NCBI RefSeq assembly: GCF_013404085.1
Contig: NZ_JABFHO010000001.1
Coordinates: 2,553,001 to 2,617,000 of the forward strand
Direction: 5' to 3'
DNA length: 64,000 nucleotides
Source: Winogradskyella helgolandensis
Lineage (GTDB): Bacteria; Bacteroidota; Bacteroidia; Flavobacteriales; Flavobacteriaceae
Part shown: positions 55,701 to 64,000 of the stretch, in pieces
How positions within the stretch are numbered: the stretch's first letter is position 1
Layout of the letters: each line of letters starts with the position of its first letter
Notes under the pieces: model-generated
Databases searched by the model: none
Told to the model about the DNA's origin: nothing
Seen by the model: only the letters and a program-made list of their open reading frames with translations
Program-made: the position numbers and the translations under genes

Positions 55701-58700
55701 AGAATCGCTAGGAGCACTTTGCCATTGGTAAGATAAAGTTCCGCTTCCAGTTGCAGGTGTCGTTACTGTAAATGCAGTAGGATTTTCTGTGCTACAGACT
55801 GTTTGATTACCTGCAATAGTTGAAGGTGAAATATTATTCACAAATACAACTAAAAAGTTTGATTCAGATTCACAACTAACACCACCAATAGTCGCTGTTA
55901 CAACGCGTTGATAATAGGTTGTGGTTGTAATACCTCCTGGTACATCATAGGTTGCACTCGTAGCACCTCCAATATTAGTCCATGGCCCTGCGCCAGATGT
56001 TGTACTACTTTGCCATTGGTAGGTTAAACCTGTACCTGTAGCAGGTGTCGATACTGTAAACGAATCTGGATCTCCACCAGAACAAACCGTTCTATTACCA
56101 GAAATTGTACCAGCAGTTACACTATTAGCTATGACGGTTATGGCATTAATACTAGTGACTTCGCATGCCACTCCGTTTAAAGTAGAAATTGCTATTCTTT
56201 GGTAATAGGATGTTGTCATCAAACCAGCAGGTGCGTTGTACGTTGCTCCGTTAGCACTTGGAATATCTGTCCAAGGCCCTGAGGTCCCAGTAGTACTTAT
56301 TTGCCATTGGTAAGATAATGAACCACTACCTGTTGCTGGAGTAATTACCGTAAAGGCTTCTGGATTATCTCCACAAATGACTTGGTCATTTCCAATTTCA
56401 CCACCTGTGACTTTGTTTACTGTTACAATTATACAATTACTTGCTGCTGTACAATCTGCAACGTTGAGTGTTGATGTTCCTAAACGACGGAAATATGTGG
56501 TATCTGTTAAACCTGGTGGTGGATTATAAGTGGCACCCGTAGCGCCAGAAATATCTCCCCATGAACCACCACAGCCCGTTGTGTTGCTTTGCCATTGGTA
56601 GCTAATAGTACCACCTCCAGTAGCAGGTAATGTATTTCCTAATACAGTCGGGTCTCCACCATCACAAATGGTTTGGTCTCCAGAAATAGTACCTCCATCA
56701 ATATCATTAATTAGGACTTGTATTGGTGTTGTGTTAACGGACTCACAATTTACACCATTAACGGTAGAGGTTACAACACGTTGAAACCATGTGGTTTGTG
56801 TTAAGGCAGGTGAGTTATAAGTTGTAGATGTTGCACCAGTAATATCTGTCCAAGGGCCAGTTGCACTTGTTGTGCTGTTCTTCCATTGGTAAGATAAATT
56901 TAAACCAGTAGCAGCTGTTGTTTGTGTAAAAGCAACTGGGTCACCACCAGAACATAAGGTTTGGTTTGTGCCAACAACGCCAGGGTTAACTTTTGGTGCC
57001 ACAGCAATAACAATTGTTATTTCATCACCAATACATCCGTTAGATGTAGGAGTAATAGTATAAGTAACATTTCGTGTTACACTGGTATTATTTACCAAGT
57101 TATTTACAATTGTATAACTGTTGGAAGGTGTGCTTATGTTACCTGAGTTACCACTAGAAGGGCCAGAAACATTGCCTGTGTTATTTCTAGTCCATGAGAA
57201 CTGCATATTGGCATCTGTAATATTTCCGTTGACTTCAATATCAGCGCTAGTGTCACTACATATAGTCGTAAAAGGTGCAGAAGCTGTAGCCACAGGTGTA
57301 GGTCTAATGGTTACAGGGATATATTGTGGAGAAATACTACAAATGAAATCACTTTCTTGTGGATTGTTTCCTGCGTGGTTGTAAACTGCAGGCGTAACTT
57401 CTAAAACTGTTGTAACTGTTGCATTGGTATTATTTTGAACAGTTAAAGGTCCTATGTTTGCAGTTGAACGCCTAAAGTAAATCCAAAAGCCAAAACGATT
57501 ACCTGTTGTTCCAACAGGGCCTCCTATGCTTGGTGAAATATAATTAATATCAGCTGTCCAACTGTAACGAACAGCTGAATTTTCCCCATGAATAGATTCT
57601 AGCGAAGGGGAAAAGGATGAACCTGGGCAAATTGGACCACTCAAATCATCATCAACATCAAAATCGAATCCAGCATTTGAAATTACTTGTATAAATACGG
57701 GATTACTAAATACGGTTCCACAAGCATCGATAATTCTGACTCTATAATAATAATTTTGAGCGCCAAAAAATGGTATTGTAGGTGGCTGGTAGGTGTTATT
57801 AGTTGCACCTCCGATATTAGTCCAGCCAGATGTACCATCATCACTCTGTTGCCATTGGTAACTATAGTTTCCAGATCCGCCAACTGTCGCTAAATTGTCA
57901 ATTACTAACGTAGCTGGTCTCGCTAGTAAACAAACTGCTTGGTCATCAGATATAACAGGATCAATTAAAGGCGCATAAACAGTTACCGTAGCAGTTGTAG
58001 TTGTACTACAACCATTTGCCGTTGCGGTTATTGTAAAGGTAGTCGTTTGTGTGCTTGTTGTTTCATTTGATAATGTACCACTTATTGTAGAACTTGTACC
58101 ACTTGCTGCTACACCCGTTATATTAGTTGTGTTATTTCTAGTCCACGAATACGTTGTTCCTGAAACATTATTACTAGTGCTTAATACAATATTGGTAATT
58201 GCTGTATCATCACAAATAGTTTGTGAAGTTGGTGTCGCTACTATTTTTGGTGTTGGCTTTACTATGACTTCAGATGTGGTTGTTGAACTACATCCATTGG
58301 CAGTGGCTGTAATTGTAAATATGGCAGTTTGATTAACGTTGGTATTATTTACAAACGTGCCGTTAATTGGTGAGCCAGACCCACTATTTGGAAAACCAGT
58401 TAGATTTGTTGTGTTGTTTCGTGTCCAAGTATATACAGTTCCTGATACATTATTAGGGTTTGTAATTGCAATTGGGCTTATGGAGTCACCATCACAAACA
58501 GTTTGTGATGCTATTGATGCAGAAACGGTTGGTGTGGGATTAACAGTTATCGCAGCTGTAGTTGTTGCTGATGCACAACCATTAGCATAGGCAGTTATCG
58601 TAAACGTTGTCGTTTGAGGAGTGTTTGTTGTATTGGTTAAGGTGCCTGAAATAGCTGTTCCTAAAGCAATACTTGTACCACTATTAGGCATTCCGGTAAT

Positions 58701-61700
58701 ATTAGTTAGATTATTTCTATTCCAACTATAAGTTACAGTTCCTGCAACATTATTAGGATTACCAACCACAAGATCTGTGATAGAATCACTTGAACAAACA
58801 TTTTGAGTGCTAGGTGTCACAGATACTGTTGGAGTAGGATCAACAGTTACAGTAATAGTAATAGGATCTGATGTACAACCATTTTGAGAAGTACCTGTTA
58901 CTGAGAACGTAGTTGTTTGTGCAATATTAGTGCTATTTGTTAAACTTCCTGTTATTGATGTTCCTGATCCATTGGCGGTCATACCGGTTACATTGCCTGT
59001 ATTGTCTCTTGTCCAGTTATAATCTATAGTACCAGAAACTCCACTAGTTTCTGAAAAAACAATAGGTGTTATACTTTCTCCTGGGCAAATGGTTTGACTA
59101 ATTTGTGTTGCACTTACAATTGGTTTTGGATGTACTGTCACAACAACTACAAAAGTAGAAGCGGAGCAGCCACCCGTTGTCGCTGTGACATTATAAGATG
59201 CTGTTTGGGTTGAACCCGTCGTGTTAACAAGTGTTTGATTAAAGTTGGATTGTCCACTTTCAACAGTAGCTCCTGTAAGACCTCCTGAAATACTTGGTAA
59301 ACCCCAAGAATAAGTGGTTCCAACAGGAACTGTATTGCCTCCTCCATTTGCAGGCGATACTGTTGCCAAACCTTCACTACAAGCAGTTGTTGTATAGTTG
59401 ATAGCAATATAAGGTGTTATATTAATTGTAATTGGTAGTGTTGAAATAGATCCAACACCACAAGCATTAGAGCCTTGAACGGTTATATTCCCAGAAGTTG
59501 CTGTCACACTATAATCTACAACAATACTATTAGTATTTGCTCCACTAGCAATTGTTGCTCCAGTTGGTAATGTCCAAATATAATCTGTTGCATTTGTAAT
59601 AGCAGGCACGGTATAAGTGACACCATTTTGACCTTGACAAACTTCGATAGGACCTGTAATAGTTCCTGCGGAATCTGGCAATGGGTTTACGGTTACGGTT
59701 ACAGATGCACACGATGTAGTATTACAATCCCCAGAATATCTCACAAAGTATTCAGTAGTTGTTGTTGGAGAAACCGTAATACTATTTCCTGTACCTTCAG
59801 AAGTGCCACCACATGAACTAGAAAACCATTCTGCAGTTGCACCAGTTCCTGCTAAACCACCATCTAATGTTAAGGTTGTAGATTCCGTTTCACATATAAT
59901 TGAGGTACCTAAAATACTTGTAGGTGTTACAGATGGGATATTTACGGCGATATCAAAATTAGCTGATACCACACCCGAGCCACAAGAATTAGTTCCTACT
60001 ACGGTAATAACTCCTGATGCAGCTACTGCTGAAAAGTCAATGGTAATGGATTCTGTATTACTTCCTGATACTATTGAGGCACCTGTAGGTAATGTCCATG
60101 TATAATCAGTAGCGTTCGCAATTGCTGGTATAGAAAAAGAAACACCTGTATCACCTTGACACACAATTGCGGAACCTGTAATTGTTCCTGCTGTGTCAGG
60201 TAAAGGGTTAACTGTTACCGCGAAATCGGAAATTGTACCGTTACCACAAGAATTTGTGCCTTGTACACTTACATCACCAGAGGCTGCTGATAATCCAAAA
60301 TCTATTTCAATACTATTTGTTCCAGCTCCATTAACTATAGTCGCTCCAGTTGGGACTGACCATGTATAGCTTGTTGCATTCGTAATTGCAGGTACGGAGT
60401 AAGATACATTATTTTCACCTTGACAGACTGTACTGGTACCTGTAATAGTTCCTGCTGCGAGTGGTAAAGGATTTACTGTTACTGTTACAGAAGCACATGA
60501 TGTTATATTACATATACTTTCATATCTCACGTAATATGTGGTGTCTGTTGTTGGTGAAACCGTAATGCTATTTCCTGATCCAGCAGATGTACCACCACAA
60601 GAATCGGTGTACCATTCTGCAGTTGAGCTAGTTCCGGCAAGGCCTCCACTCAATGTTAAGGTTGTAGAGTTTGATTCACAAATGGTTGATGTTCCTGTGA
60701 TGCTTGTAGGTGCAATTGAGAGCGTATTAACGGTTACAGAAAAATCTGAGTCAGCACCATCACCACAAGTATTTGTTCCAGAGACACTTACGGTTCCAGA
60801 AGTTGCAGTTGGTGAAAAGTCAACAGTAATACTCTCTGTATTAGTGCCAGAAGTAATTGTTGCTCCAGCTGGTAATGTCCAAGTATAATCTGTTGCGTTG
60901 GAAATTGTAGGTATAGAAAAAGAAATACCTGTTTCTCCTTGACATACAGTAGCTGTACCTGTTATGCTTCCTGTGTTATTTGGTAAATTATTTACAGTGA
61001 CAGGAAAACTAGAAGTTGCTCCATTTCCACATGAATTACTGCCGTAAACTGATATATTACTAGAAGCAGCAGAGGCTGAAAAATTAACTGTTATATTATT
61101 GGTGCCAGCTCCAGATGCAATAGTAGCACCAGTTGGTAACGACCACGTGTAATTTGTAGCGTTTGTGATTACTGGCACAGAAAAAGCAATGCTTGTTTCT
61201 CCTTGACAAACCGGAGATGTACCTGTGATTGTACCTGCAGCTGCAACTGGATTTTCAACGGTAACTGTATAAGATATACAACCTGTAGTATTACAGGTGC
61301 CATTTCGTCTCGCATAATAAGTAGTCGTTGATAGTGGGCTAACATTAAAAGTATTCCCAGTATGAAGAACGGTACCTCCGCATGAACCTGAAAACCATTG
61401 AATAGAAGAGCCAGTTCCTGCTGTGCCGCCACTAGCTGTTAATGTTGTAGAACTCCCTGAACAAATAAGGTCTGTTCCAATTATAATATTGGGTGCCGTA
61501 GATGATGAGTTGATTGTTATATTACTTGCGCTTGTGGCAGTGCCTGCACTTGTTATTACTGTAATTGCTCCAGTAGTGGCAACTGGTACAACAGCTGTAA
61601 TTTGATTAGCACTATCTACGGTATAAGATGCGGCATTAACGCCATTAAATCTAACCGCAGTTACCCCAGAGAAATTGGTGCCTGTAATGGTTACAGTATC

Positions 61701-62405
61701 TCCTGAGCAAACAGTTGTAGGAGTAAAACTTGCTATTGTTGGTGTTGGGTTAGTATAACGTAAATACACATTATCTATGCCAGCAGGAGGTTGACTACCC
61801 GCACTATTATCATTTCTCCATTCAAAAACTAGCCTGAATGTTGTATTGGCATATGTATTAGGAATGGTAATATTAGTTTCGTTTGTCCATGTATCTTGAT
61901 CATAATAATTATCTTCACCAATTTGCACTCTTCCTCCAAAAGCAGTAATTTGAGTGTTATAATTTGGGGTATAAGAAGTAGGTACCAGCCATACTCTCAT
62001 AGCATCATAAACGGTGGTGCCCCATATTTCCCCTTCACTAATCCATCTAAAATCTAATAATATATTAGTTGCACCAGCTGGAATTGTGACATTTCTATAA
62101 AGATGAGTTCTACTTGTTCTATTGATTCTGTATGTATGATTGTAAGGCACACCATTATCCCTAGAGACATACGCTGATCTATCACCTGTAAAGCCTGCTT
62201 CAGCATCAGGCTCACATACCCATCTAGTATTATTTCCACTTGTGGTTGCAATCCAGCCATTATCAGCAAATGTAGTTCCTGATTCAAAACCACCTTCAGC
62301 ATTTGGGTTAATGACCGTGGTCTGAGCAAAAGAAAAACTAGAAATTAATAGTAGAAATACTAGTGGAGCAACAAGAGTTAAAACCTTTGAGTAAAGATGT
62401 TTCAT
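52725..62405 (-). CDS. Giant T9SS-secreted multi-domain repeat protein (3226 residues)
   Basis: A secreted, probably surface-attached adhesin-like protein. Signal peptide 1-28. Residues 29-218 look like a jelly-roll/carbohydrate-binding domain (GIDNVYLRY end). 221-299 is an IPT/TIG domain. 304-995 holds A-type Ig-like units (SCGGT ... NTTSCASVTVTV) and B-type PKD-like units (AGTITGT..VCQG ... TNSCG) in the order A-B-B, A-B-B, A-B. 996-1476 has a linking unit and four C-type units (YSWTRNNTTNITG). 1478-1576 is Ig-like, 1577-1700 unique, and 1701-1803 a fifth C unit. 1804-2284 has five D-type units (TLSYQWQ ... GPWTNI ... ATYD.P). 2375-2530 is a LamG domain. 2672-3226 repeats the module of the 27799-29601 protein and ends in a T9SS type A tail (KKIIVKY). 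Ligand unknown. Confidence 0.92.
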   Translation of the reverse strand: MKHLYSKVLTLVAPLVFLLLISSFSFAQTTVINPNAEGGFESGTTFADNGWIATTSGNNTRWVCEPDAEAGFTGDRSAYVSRDNGVPYNHTYRINRTSRTHLYRNVTIPAGATNILLDFRWISEGEIWGTTVYDAMRVWLVPTSYTPNYNTQITAFGGRVQIGEDNYYDQDTWTNETNITIPNTYANTTFRLVFEWRNDNSAGSQPPAGIDNVYLRYTNPTPTIASFTPTTVCSGDTVTITGTNFSGVTAVRFNGVNAASYTVDSANQITAVVPVATTGAITVITSAGTATSASNITINSSSTAPNIIIGTDLICSGSSTTLTASGGTAGTGSSIQWFSGSCGGTVLHTGNTFNVSPLSTTTYYARRNGTCNTTGCISYTVTVENPVAAAGTITGTSPVCQGETSIAFSVPVITNATNYTWSLPTGATIASGAGTNNITVNFSASAASSNISVYGSNSCGNGATSSFPVTVNNLPNNTGSITGTATVCQGETGISFSIPTISNATDYTWTLPAGATITSGTNTESITVDFSPTATSGTVSVSGTNTCGDGADSDFSVTVNTLSIAPTSITGTSTICESNSTTLTLSGGLAGTSSTAEWYTDSCGGTSAGSGNSITVSPTTDTTYYVRYESICNITSCASVTVTVNPLPLAAGTITGTSTVCQGENNVSYSVPAITNATSYTWSVPTGATIVNGAGTNSIEIDFGLSAASGDVSVQGTNSCGNGTISDFAVTVNPLPDTAGTITGSAIVCQGDTGVSFSIPAIANATDYTWTLPTGASIVSGSNTESITIDFSAVAASGVITVVGTNSCGSGVVSANFDIAVNIPSVTPTSILGTSIICETESTTLTLDGGLAGTGATAEWFSSSCGGTSEGTGNSITVSPTTTTEYFVRYSGDCNTTSCASVTVTVNPLPDSAGTITGPIEVCQGQNGVTYTVPAITNATDYIWTLPTGATIASGANTNSIVVDYSVTATSGNITVQGSNACGVGSISTLPITINITPYIAINYTTTACSEGLATVSPANGGGNTVPVGTTYSWGLPSISGGLTGATVESGQSNFNQTLVNTTGSTQTASYNVTATTGGCSASTFVVVVTVHPKPIVSATQISQTICPGESITPIVFSETSGVSGTIDYNWTRDNTGNVTGMTANGSGTSITGSLTNSTNIAQTTTFSVTGTSQNGCTSDPITITVTVDPTPTVSVTPSTQNVCSSDSITDLVVGNPNNVAGTVTYSWNRNNLTNITGMPNSGTSIALGTAISGTLTNTTNTPQTTTFTITAYANGCASATTTAAITVNPTPTVSASIASQTVCDGDSISPIAITNPNNVSGTVYTWTRNNTTNLTGFPNSGSGSPINGTFVNNTNVNQTAIFTITATANGCSSTTTSEVIVKPTPKIVATPTSQTICDDTAITNIVLSTSNNVSGTTYSWTRNNTTNITGVAASGTSSTISGTLSNETTSTQTTTFTITATANGCSTTTTATVTVYAPLIDPVISDDQAVCLLARPATLVIDNLATVGGSGNYSYQWQQSDDGTSGWTNIGGATNNTYQPPTIPFFGAQNYYYRVRIIDACGTVFSNPVFIQVISNAGFDFDVDDDLSGPICPGSSFSPSLESIHGENSAVRYSWTADINYISPSIGGPVGTTGNRFGFWIYFRRSTANIGPLTVQNNTNATVTTVLEVTPAVYNHAGNNPQESDFICSISPQYIPVTIRPTPVATASAPFTTICSDTSADIEVNGNITDANMQFSWTRNNTGNVSGPSSGNSGNISTPSNSYTIVNNLVNNTSVTRNVTYTITPTSNGCIGDEITIVIAVAPKVNPGVVGTNQTLCSGGDPVAFTQTTAATGLNLSYQWKNSTTSATGPWTDITGATSTTYNSPALTQTTWFQRVVTSTVNGVNCESVNTTPIQVLINDIDGGTISGDQTICDGGDPTVLGNTLPATGGGTISYQWQSNTTGCGGSWGDISGATGATYNPPPGLTDTTYFRRLGTSTLNVADCTAASNCIIVTVNKVTGGEIGNDQVICGDNPEAFTVITPATGSGSLSYQWQISTTGTSGPWTDIPSANGATYNAPAGLMTTSYYQRIAISTLNGVACEVTSINAITVIANSVTAGTISGNRTVCSGGDPDSFTVSTPATGTGLTYQWQSSTTSGAGPWTNIGGATSATYDVPGGITTTTYYQRVVTATIGGVSCESESNFLVVFVNNISPSTIAGNQTVCSTENPTAFTVTTPATGSGTLSYQWQSAPSDSGPWTNINLATSATYDPPVLSDTTFYQVITTSTLNGVACSETSNTVQKTVIPFVDAVASNLTTINNCNDTTIHLQGNETGTWSAVSIPSGNAYSFSSLTDPNATFTGESGANYEITWTLDNTAPCADDTAVISGINFPLCGDFIDFDGTSNNSVNFGDTYDVSGNFSFEIWVKPNVINGTTQTILSKRDAGDMSTGYDLRLTNGIISFNANNSTSVSASGITSGRWYHLAVTYDGTYTLYVDGVDKGDITAARPAANSSDMLLGAMADATSIPTNYYNGWMDEVRIWNTALTQDQIRTMMNQEIENNGGVIGSVTGNQVPTGLSWSNLDAYYQMNQGTADISAGYLNADVGANGRLLNMSTSQAETAPLPYVSMADGNWDTPSTWLNHDVQMLPNTGGIDWNIVRTQHNITVNRATQVLGLLVDTPLTVGDKLSITNDQPLMVEKYLKINGTLDLEGESQLLQPEGSIVDYSGNGKLERDQKGTANTFNYNYWGSPVSSAGPFNDRTYTLEDILYDGNQQVNWINGHDGAPGNPVSITRRWIYSFSEGQEDDMSDWELEGETGVIGAALGFTMKGPGPGNAAGNHNYTFRGMPNNGDITTTVTDNDPILNQTLVGNPYPSALDANEFIKDNIPNSVVPTANIGTTGSIDGALYFWKQASTNNTHVFADYQGGYATYNLSGGLGAVASPGIGVVGDAVSAIPKRYIPVGQGFFVNAAAGQDSNVVIFKNSQRFFKKEGSESLFLRSTNDSSDLNVNIENSDENLIQRIRLNFISPEGAIRPLLLAFTPGNDATDLFDYGYDALNTETFPSDLSFLIEANNYVIQGVGEFDETKVYPLDMVIGEQGNIEIGLTELENFDEAIDVYIFDAVEGTYTRFNDVNFQMYLEAGTYNDRFFLAFQEDATLSIIKEEFKDIMVRYLHDTDEIYVKTPSSVKVKQLYLINVAGQTVASWNATNLPMSNEIKIPVKHISEGNYIIKAETETATFNKKIIVKY
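54816..55283 (-). other. LamG-like domain within the giant gene
   Basis: Residues 2375-2530: NFSFEIWVKPNVINGTTQTI, GRWYHLAVTYDGTYTLYVDG and GWMDEVRIWNTALTQDQI are the LamG/concanavalin-like signature. It probably binds glycans or other surface ligands. Confidence 0.85.
55554..61496 (-). repeat. Coding repeat array of the giant gene (units A, B, C, D)
   Basis: About twenty 80-100-residue Ig/PKD-like units, most with two or more cysteines. The first eight follow A-B-B, A-B-B, A-B with a period near 260 residues (780 bases), pointing to duplication of a three-domain block. Copies have diverged to an estimated 60-70% identity at protein level. Confidence 0.8.
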
Positions 62406-62511
62406 AACAGCAATATTTAATGTTTAAAAAAACAAAACATTATTAGGGAGTAATGTTTAGCTCGTTAATTTTATATAGTGAACTAATAATTATATTACGT
62501 TGAGGGATACG

Positions 62512-62542
62512 CAAATATAGATTTTAAAACGAAATTTACAAA
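62512..62542 (-). promoter_or_regulatory. Probable promoter of the giant gene
   Basis: On the minus strand TTTG (62539-62542), 19 bases, TATATTTG (62512-62519). A full match to the Bacteroidota consensus, giving a leader of about 100 bases. Confidence 0.62.
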
Positions 62543-63084
62543 TAAAATCATCGATAAAATGCAATTAACCACGATAAAGTGTATTTTTATGTAGTGTAAA
62601 GTAAGAAAACGGATTGTACATAAGTCGCGTTTTTATTGGGTTTTATTAGTGATTTTACTAAAAAAAACCGGTCTCTTCTAACCATAGATTACGACAATTG
62701 AGCTAATATAAAATAGATGGTTTTTCATGCTATTTAGTCTTAAGAAGACTTATATTTTGTTGTTATTAAGCTATTTGCCTTGAATAAATATCAAAATTTA
62801 AAGCATTTTAGTTATCGTTTTTATAGTACTCGTCGTTCAAAATTTACTACAACGAACATAAGGCGTTTATAAATTAAACGCTTACTTTATAATTGCTATG
62901 AACTAAATAGGGATATTCAAATATAAATGTAAAATTGTTTCCACTTCTATAAAATCGTCAATCCGCAAAAATCATCTTTAAATGAAATTATTGTGATATA
63001 GTAGGTAACCTTGGTTTGAATTATTAAAATGATAACTGAAGGCTGTATTTTTTATGAGATTTGTAAAATAGTATATAAACAAAA

Positions 63085-63125
63085 AAACTCTCATAAGAAC
63101 ATTTACATGCTCATATGAGAGTTTT
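63085..63125 (-). terminator. Terminator after the partial gene
   Basis: AAAACTCTCATA (63085-63096) pairs with TATGAGAGTTTT (63114-63125). On the minus strand it is followed by a run of T and lies about 20 bases after the stop. Confidence 0.8.
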
Positions 63126-63146
63126 ATTTTGAATTAGAAAATGATT

Positions 63147-64000
63147 TTAACTTCTTCTCACATTATAAGAACTAATAATATTTTTTAATTGAAGTTTAAG
63201 ATCTTCACCAGTATCATAGACCATTTGTTCATCACTTGGAAAAAGAATTTGTCTTTGGTTTAACAAATTTCTGTCGTCTTTATTTAAAGCTCTTTTATCT
63301 CCTTTGTAAGTTCCAAATATATTTTCAAATATAAACCCACTATCTATAGTAAATGTATCAATGGTTTGGTTCTGTTTTAAATCGGTATAAACAACATTGG
63401 CAATAACTTGAGCCGATTTAGTTTGTACGACTTCCATAAATCTAGCTTTCACATTTATAATTTTATCAATTTTAATATCATTACCAAGACTATCTTTTCT
63501 TACGTTTCCGGCACGATCTAATTCATATTCCCAACCGTCAATAATGTCTTGTTCTCTTAGTATTTGACGTTCGTTTATACGTTCTGGAGATACATTTATT
63601 TGCTTTAATTGTAACTCCATTGCAAAATCATAGTTTATAGATTTATCAGTATTAGCGTGGTACGTCGTCCAGAATTGATTTAAGCCATAGGTATTAAAAT
63701 CTAATAATTCAGCTTCTAATTGTTGCGGAATAATTTGTTGTGTGTGGTTTTGAATAGACACGTGTATATAATCCATTCCTTTTTGATGTGCTTCTGCAAT
63801 TAAGCTTCGGTTTTCTTCAAAATTAGGATTTATACGTTCTATGTAGCTAAAGATATCATGTGCTTCTCTTGCATTATATTTATCATTTGAATCCAAAAGC
63901 GCTATGCCTTGATTAATTAAATAGTCTGACGTTTTATATCTGTAATCAACCAATTCAGAACTGTAATCTTTAAATTCAAAATTGATAGTTTTACCATCTA
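63147..64000 (-). CDS. Unidentified protein, C-terminal part (runs off the right edge)
   Basis: The frame is open from the right edge (KTINFEFKDYSSELVDYRYK) through 283 residues to the stop at 63147; an apparent start at 63953 is an internal TTG. The first part is helical with a TPR-like character (TSDYLINQGIALLDSNDKYN, NPNFEENRSLIAEAHQKG). The rest is beta-rich, with VKARFMEVVQTKSAQVIANV and FIFENIFGTYKGDKRALNKD. It ends in KLQLKNIISSYNVRRS. I do not recognise a family. It could be periplasmic or a lipoprotein, as the missing N-terminus would show. Confidence 0.8.
   Translation of the reverse strand, partial: DGKTINFEFKDYSSELVDYRYKTSDYLINQGIALLDSNDKYNAREAHDIFSYIERINPNFEENRSLIAEAHQKGMDYIHVSIQNHTQQIIPQQLEAELLDFNTYGLNQFWTTYHANTDKSINYDFAMELQLKQINVSPERINERQILREQDIIDGWEYELDRAGNVRKDSLGNDIKIDKIINVKARFMEVVQTKSAQVIANVVYTDLKQNQTIDTFTIDSGFIFENIFGTYKGDKRALNKDDRNLLNQRQILFPSDEQMVYDTGEDLKLQLKNIISSYNVRRS

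Larger units (their letters stand above)
62406..63146. other. 741-base gap between the giant gene and the partial gene
   Basis: No protein gene was recognised on either strand. It holds the promoter of the giant gene (62512-62542), a hairpin AGTCTTaagAAGACT (62736-62750), a hairpin GCGTTTAtaaatTAAACGC (62863-62881), a TATATTTG box on the minus strand (62918-62925) without a -33 partner, and the terminator of the partial gene (63085-63125). Confidence 0.55.

Noticed and set aside
59421..61496. Regular DNA repeats considered as CRISPR or satellite
   Set aside because: The period follows protein domains, copies are diverged, and the frame is open throughout; no short identical repeats with spacers occur.
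53329..61605. Many open plus-strand frames opposite the giant gene
   Set aside because: They arise from the repetitive Thr/Ser/Val-rich coding of the minus strand; the peptides are valine- or serine-rich mirror images with no motif.
1..64000. tRNA, rRNA or insertion sequences anywhere in the window
   Set aside because: No cloverleaf-like sequence with a GTTCRA T-arm and no transposase motifs were seen on reading; a tRNAscan or ISfinder run would be needed to exclude them fully.

Overview
The window is typical chromosomal DNA of a marine-type Flavobacteriaceae bacterium (phylum Bacteroidota). It is AT-rich with short intergenic gaps. It carries gliding-motility ABC genes (gldF, gldG), type IX secretion (T9SS) C-terminal tails, a TonB-dependent receptor with a carboxypeptidase-like N-terminal domain, and promoters that fit the Bacteroidota pattern TTTG / TAnnTTTG. 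Genus cannot be fixed from the sequence alone; Olleya, Lacinutrix, Psychroserpens and Winogradskyella are the kind of relatives I would expect. No rRNA, tRNA, CRISPR array, insertion sequence or prophage was seen.

Layout. 1-2480: NAD metabolism on the minus strand (pncB, pncA, start of nadA). 2996-10525: a plus-strand efflux operon (DUF4405 membrane protein, TolC-like, adaptor, RND pump, PII-like protein, DUF2892 protein, DUF4870 protein) whose gaps are filled with decayed palindromic repeats. 10624-16058, minus: dnaN, gldG, an unexpected small membrane gene, gldF, an ABM-fold protein and a SAM hydroxide adenosyltransferase. 16174-18844, plus: phoH, a beta-barrel protein, purC. 18888-22345, minus: DinB-like, DUF6048, DUF6452, rlmD. 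22632-27752, mixed: rocD, two small membrane proteins, a DUF2027-Smr protein, a calcium-repeat lipoprotein, a cysteine desulfurase. 27799-33963, minus: a T9SS cargo protein, a TonB receptor and an M23 peptidase. 34142-36564, plus: coiled-coil protein, zapA, a probable 6S-like RNA and rny. 36605-38760, minus: a soluble PAS histidine kinase and a XerD-type recombinase.

38979-43879 is an array of six small outer-membrane beta-barrel genes, interrupted by aroQ. Most have their own terminator, and two have a well-spaced promoter. Then follow lpdA, a DUF1572 protein, a DUF6503 lipoprotein, a histidine phosphatase, the deoC-deoD pair, clpB, and ytxJ. 52725-62405 is a single 3226-residue secreted protein built of Ig/PKD-like repeats, a LamG domain and a T9SS tail. 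The window ends inside an unidentified minus-strand gene.

The most notable points are: the modular giant protein, whose last ~555 residues recur as the free-standing T9SS protein at 27799-29601; a membrane gene between gldF and gldG; a structured RNA with a closing stem between zapA and rny; a small transcript candidate ahead of the efflux operon; a pair of in-phase palindromes between clpB and ytxJ; and the beta-barrel gene array. All assignments are by reading protein motifs and inverted repeats; no database search was run.
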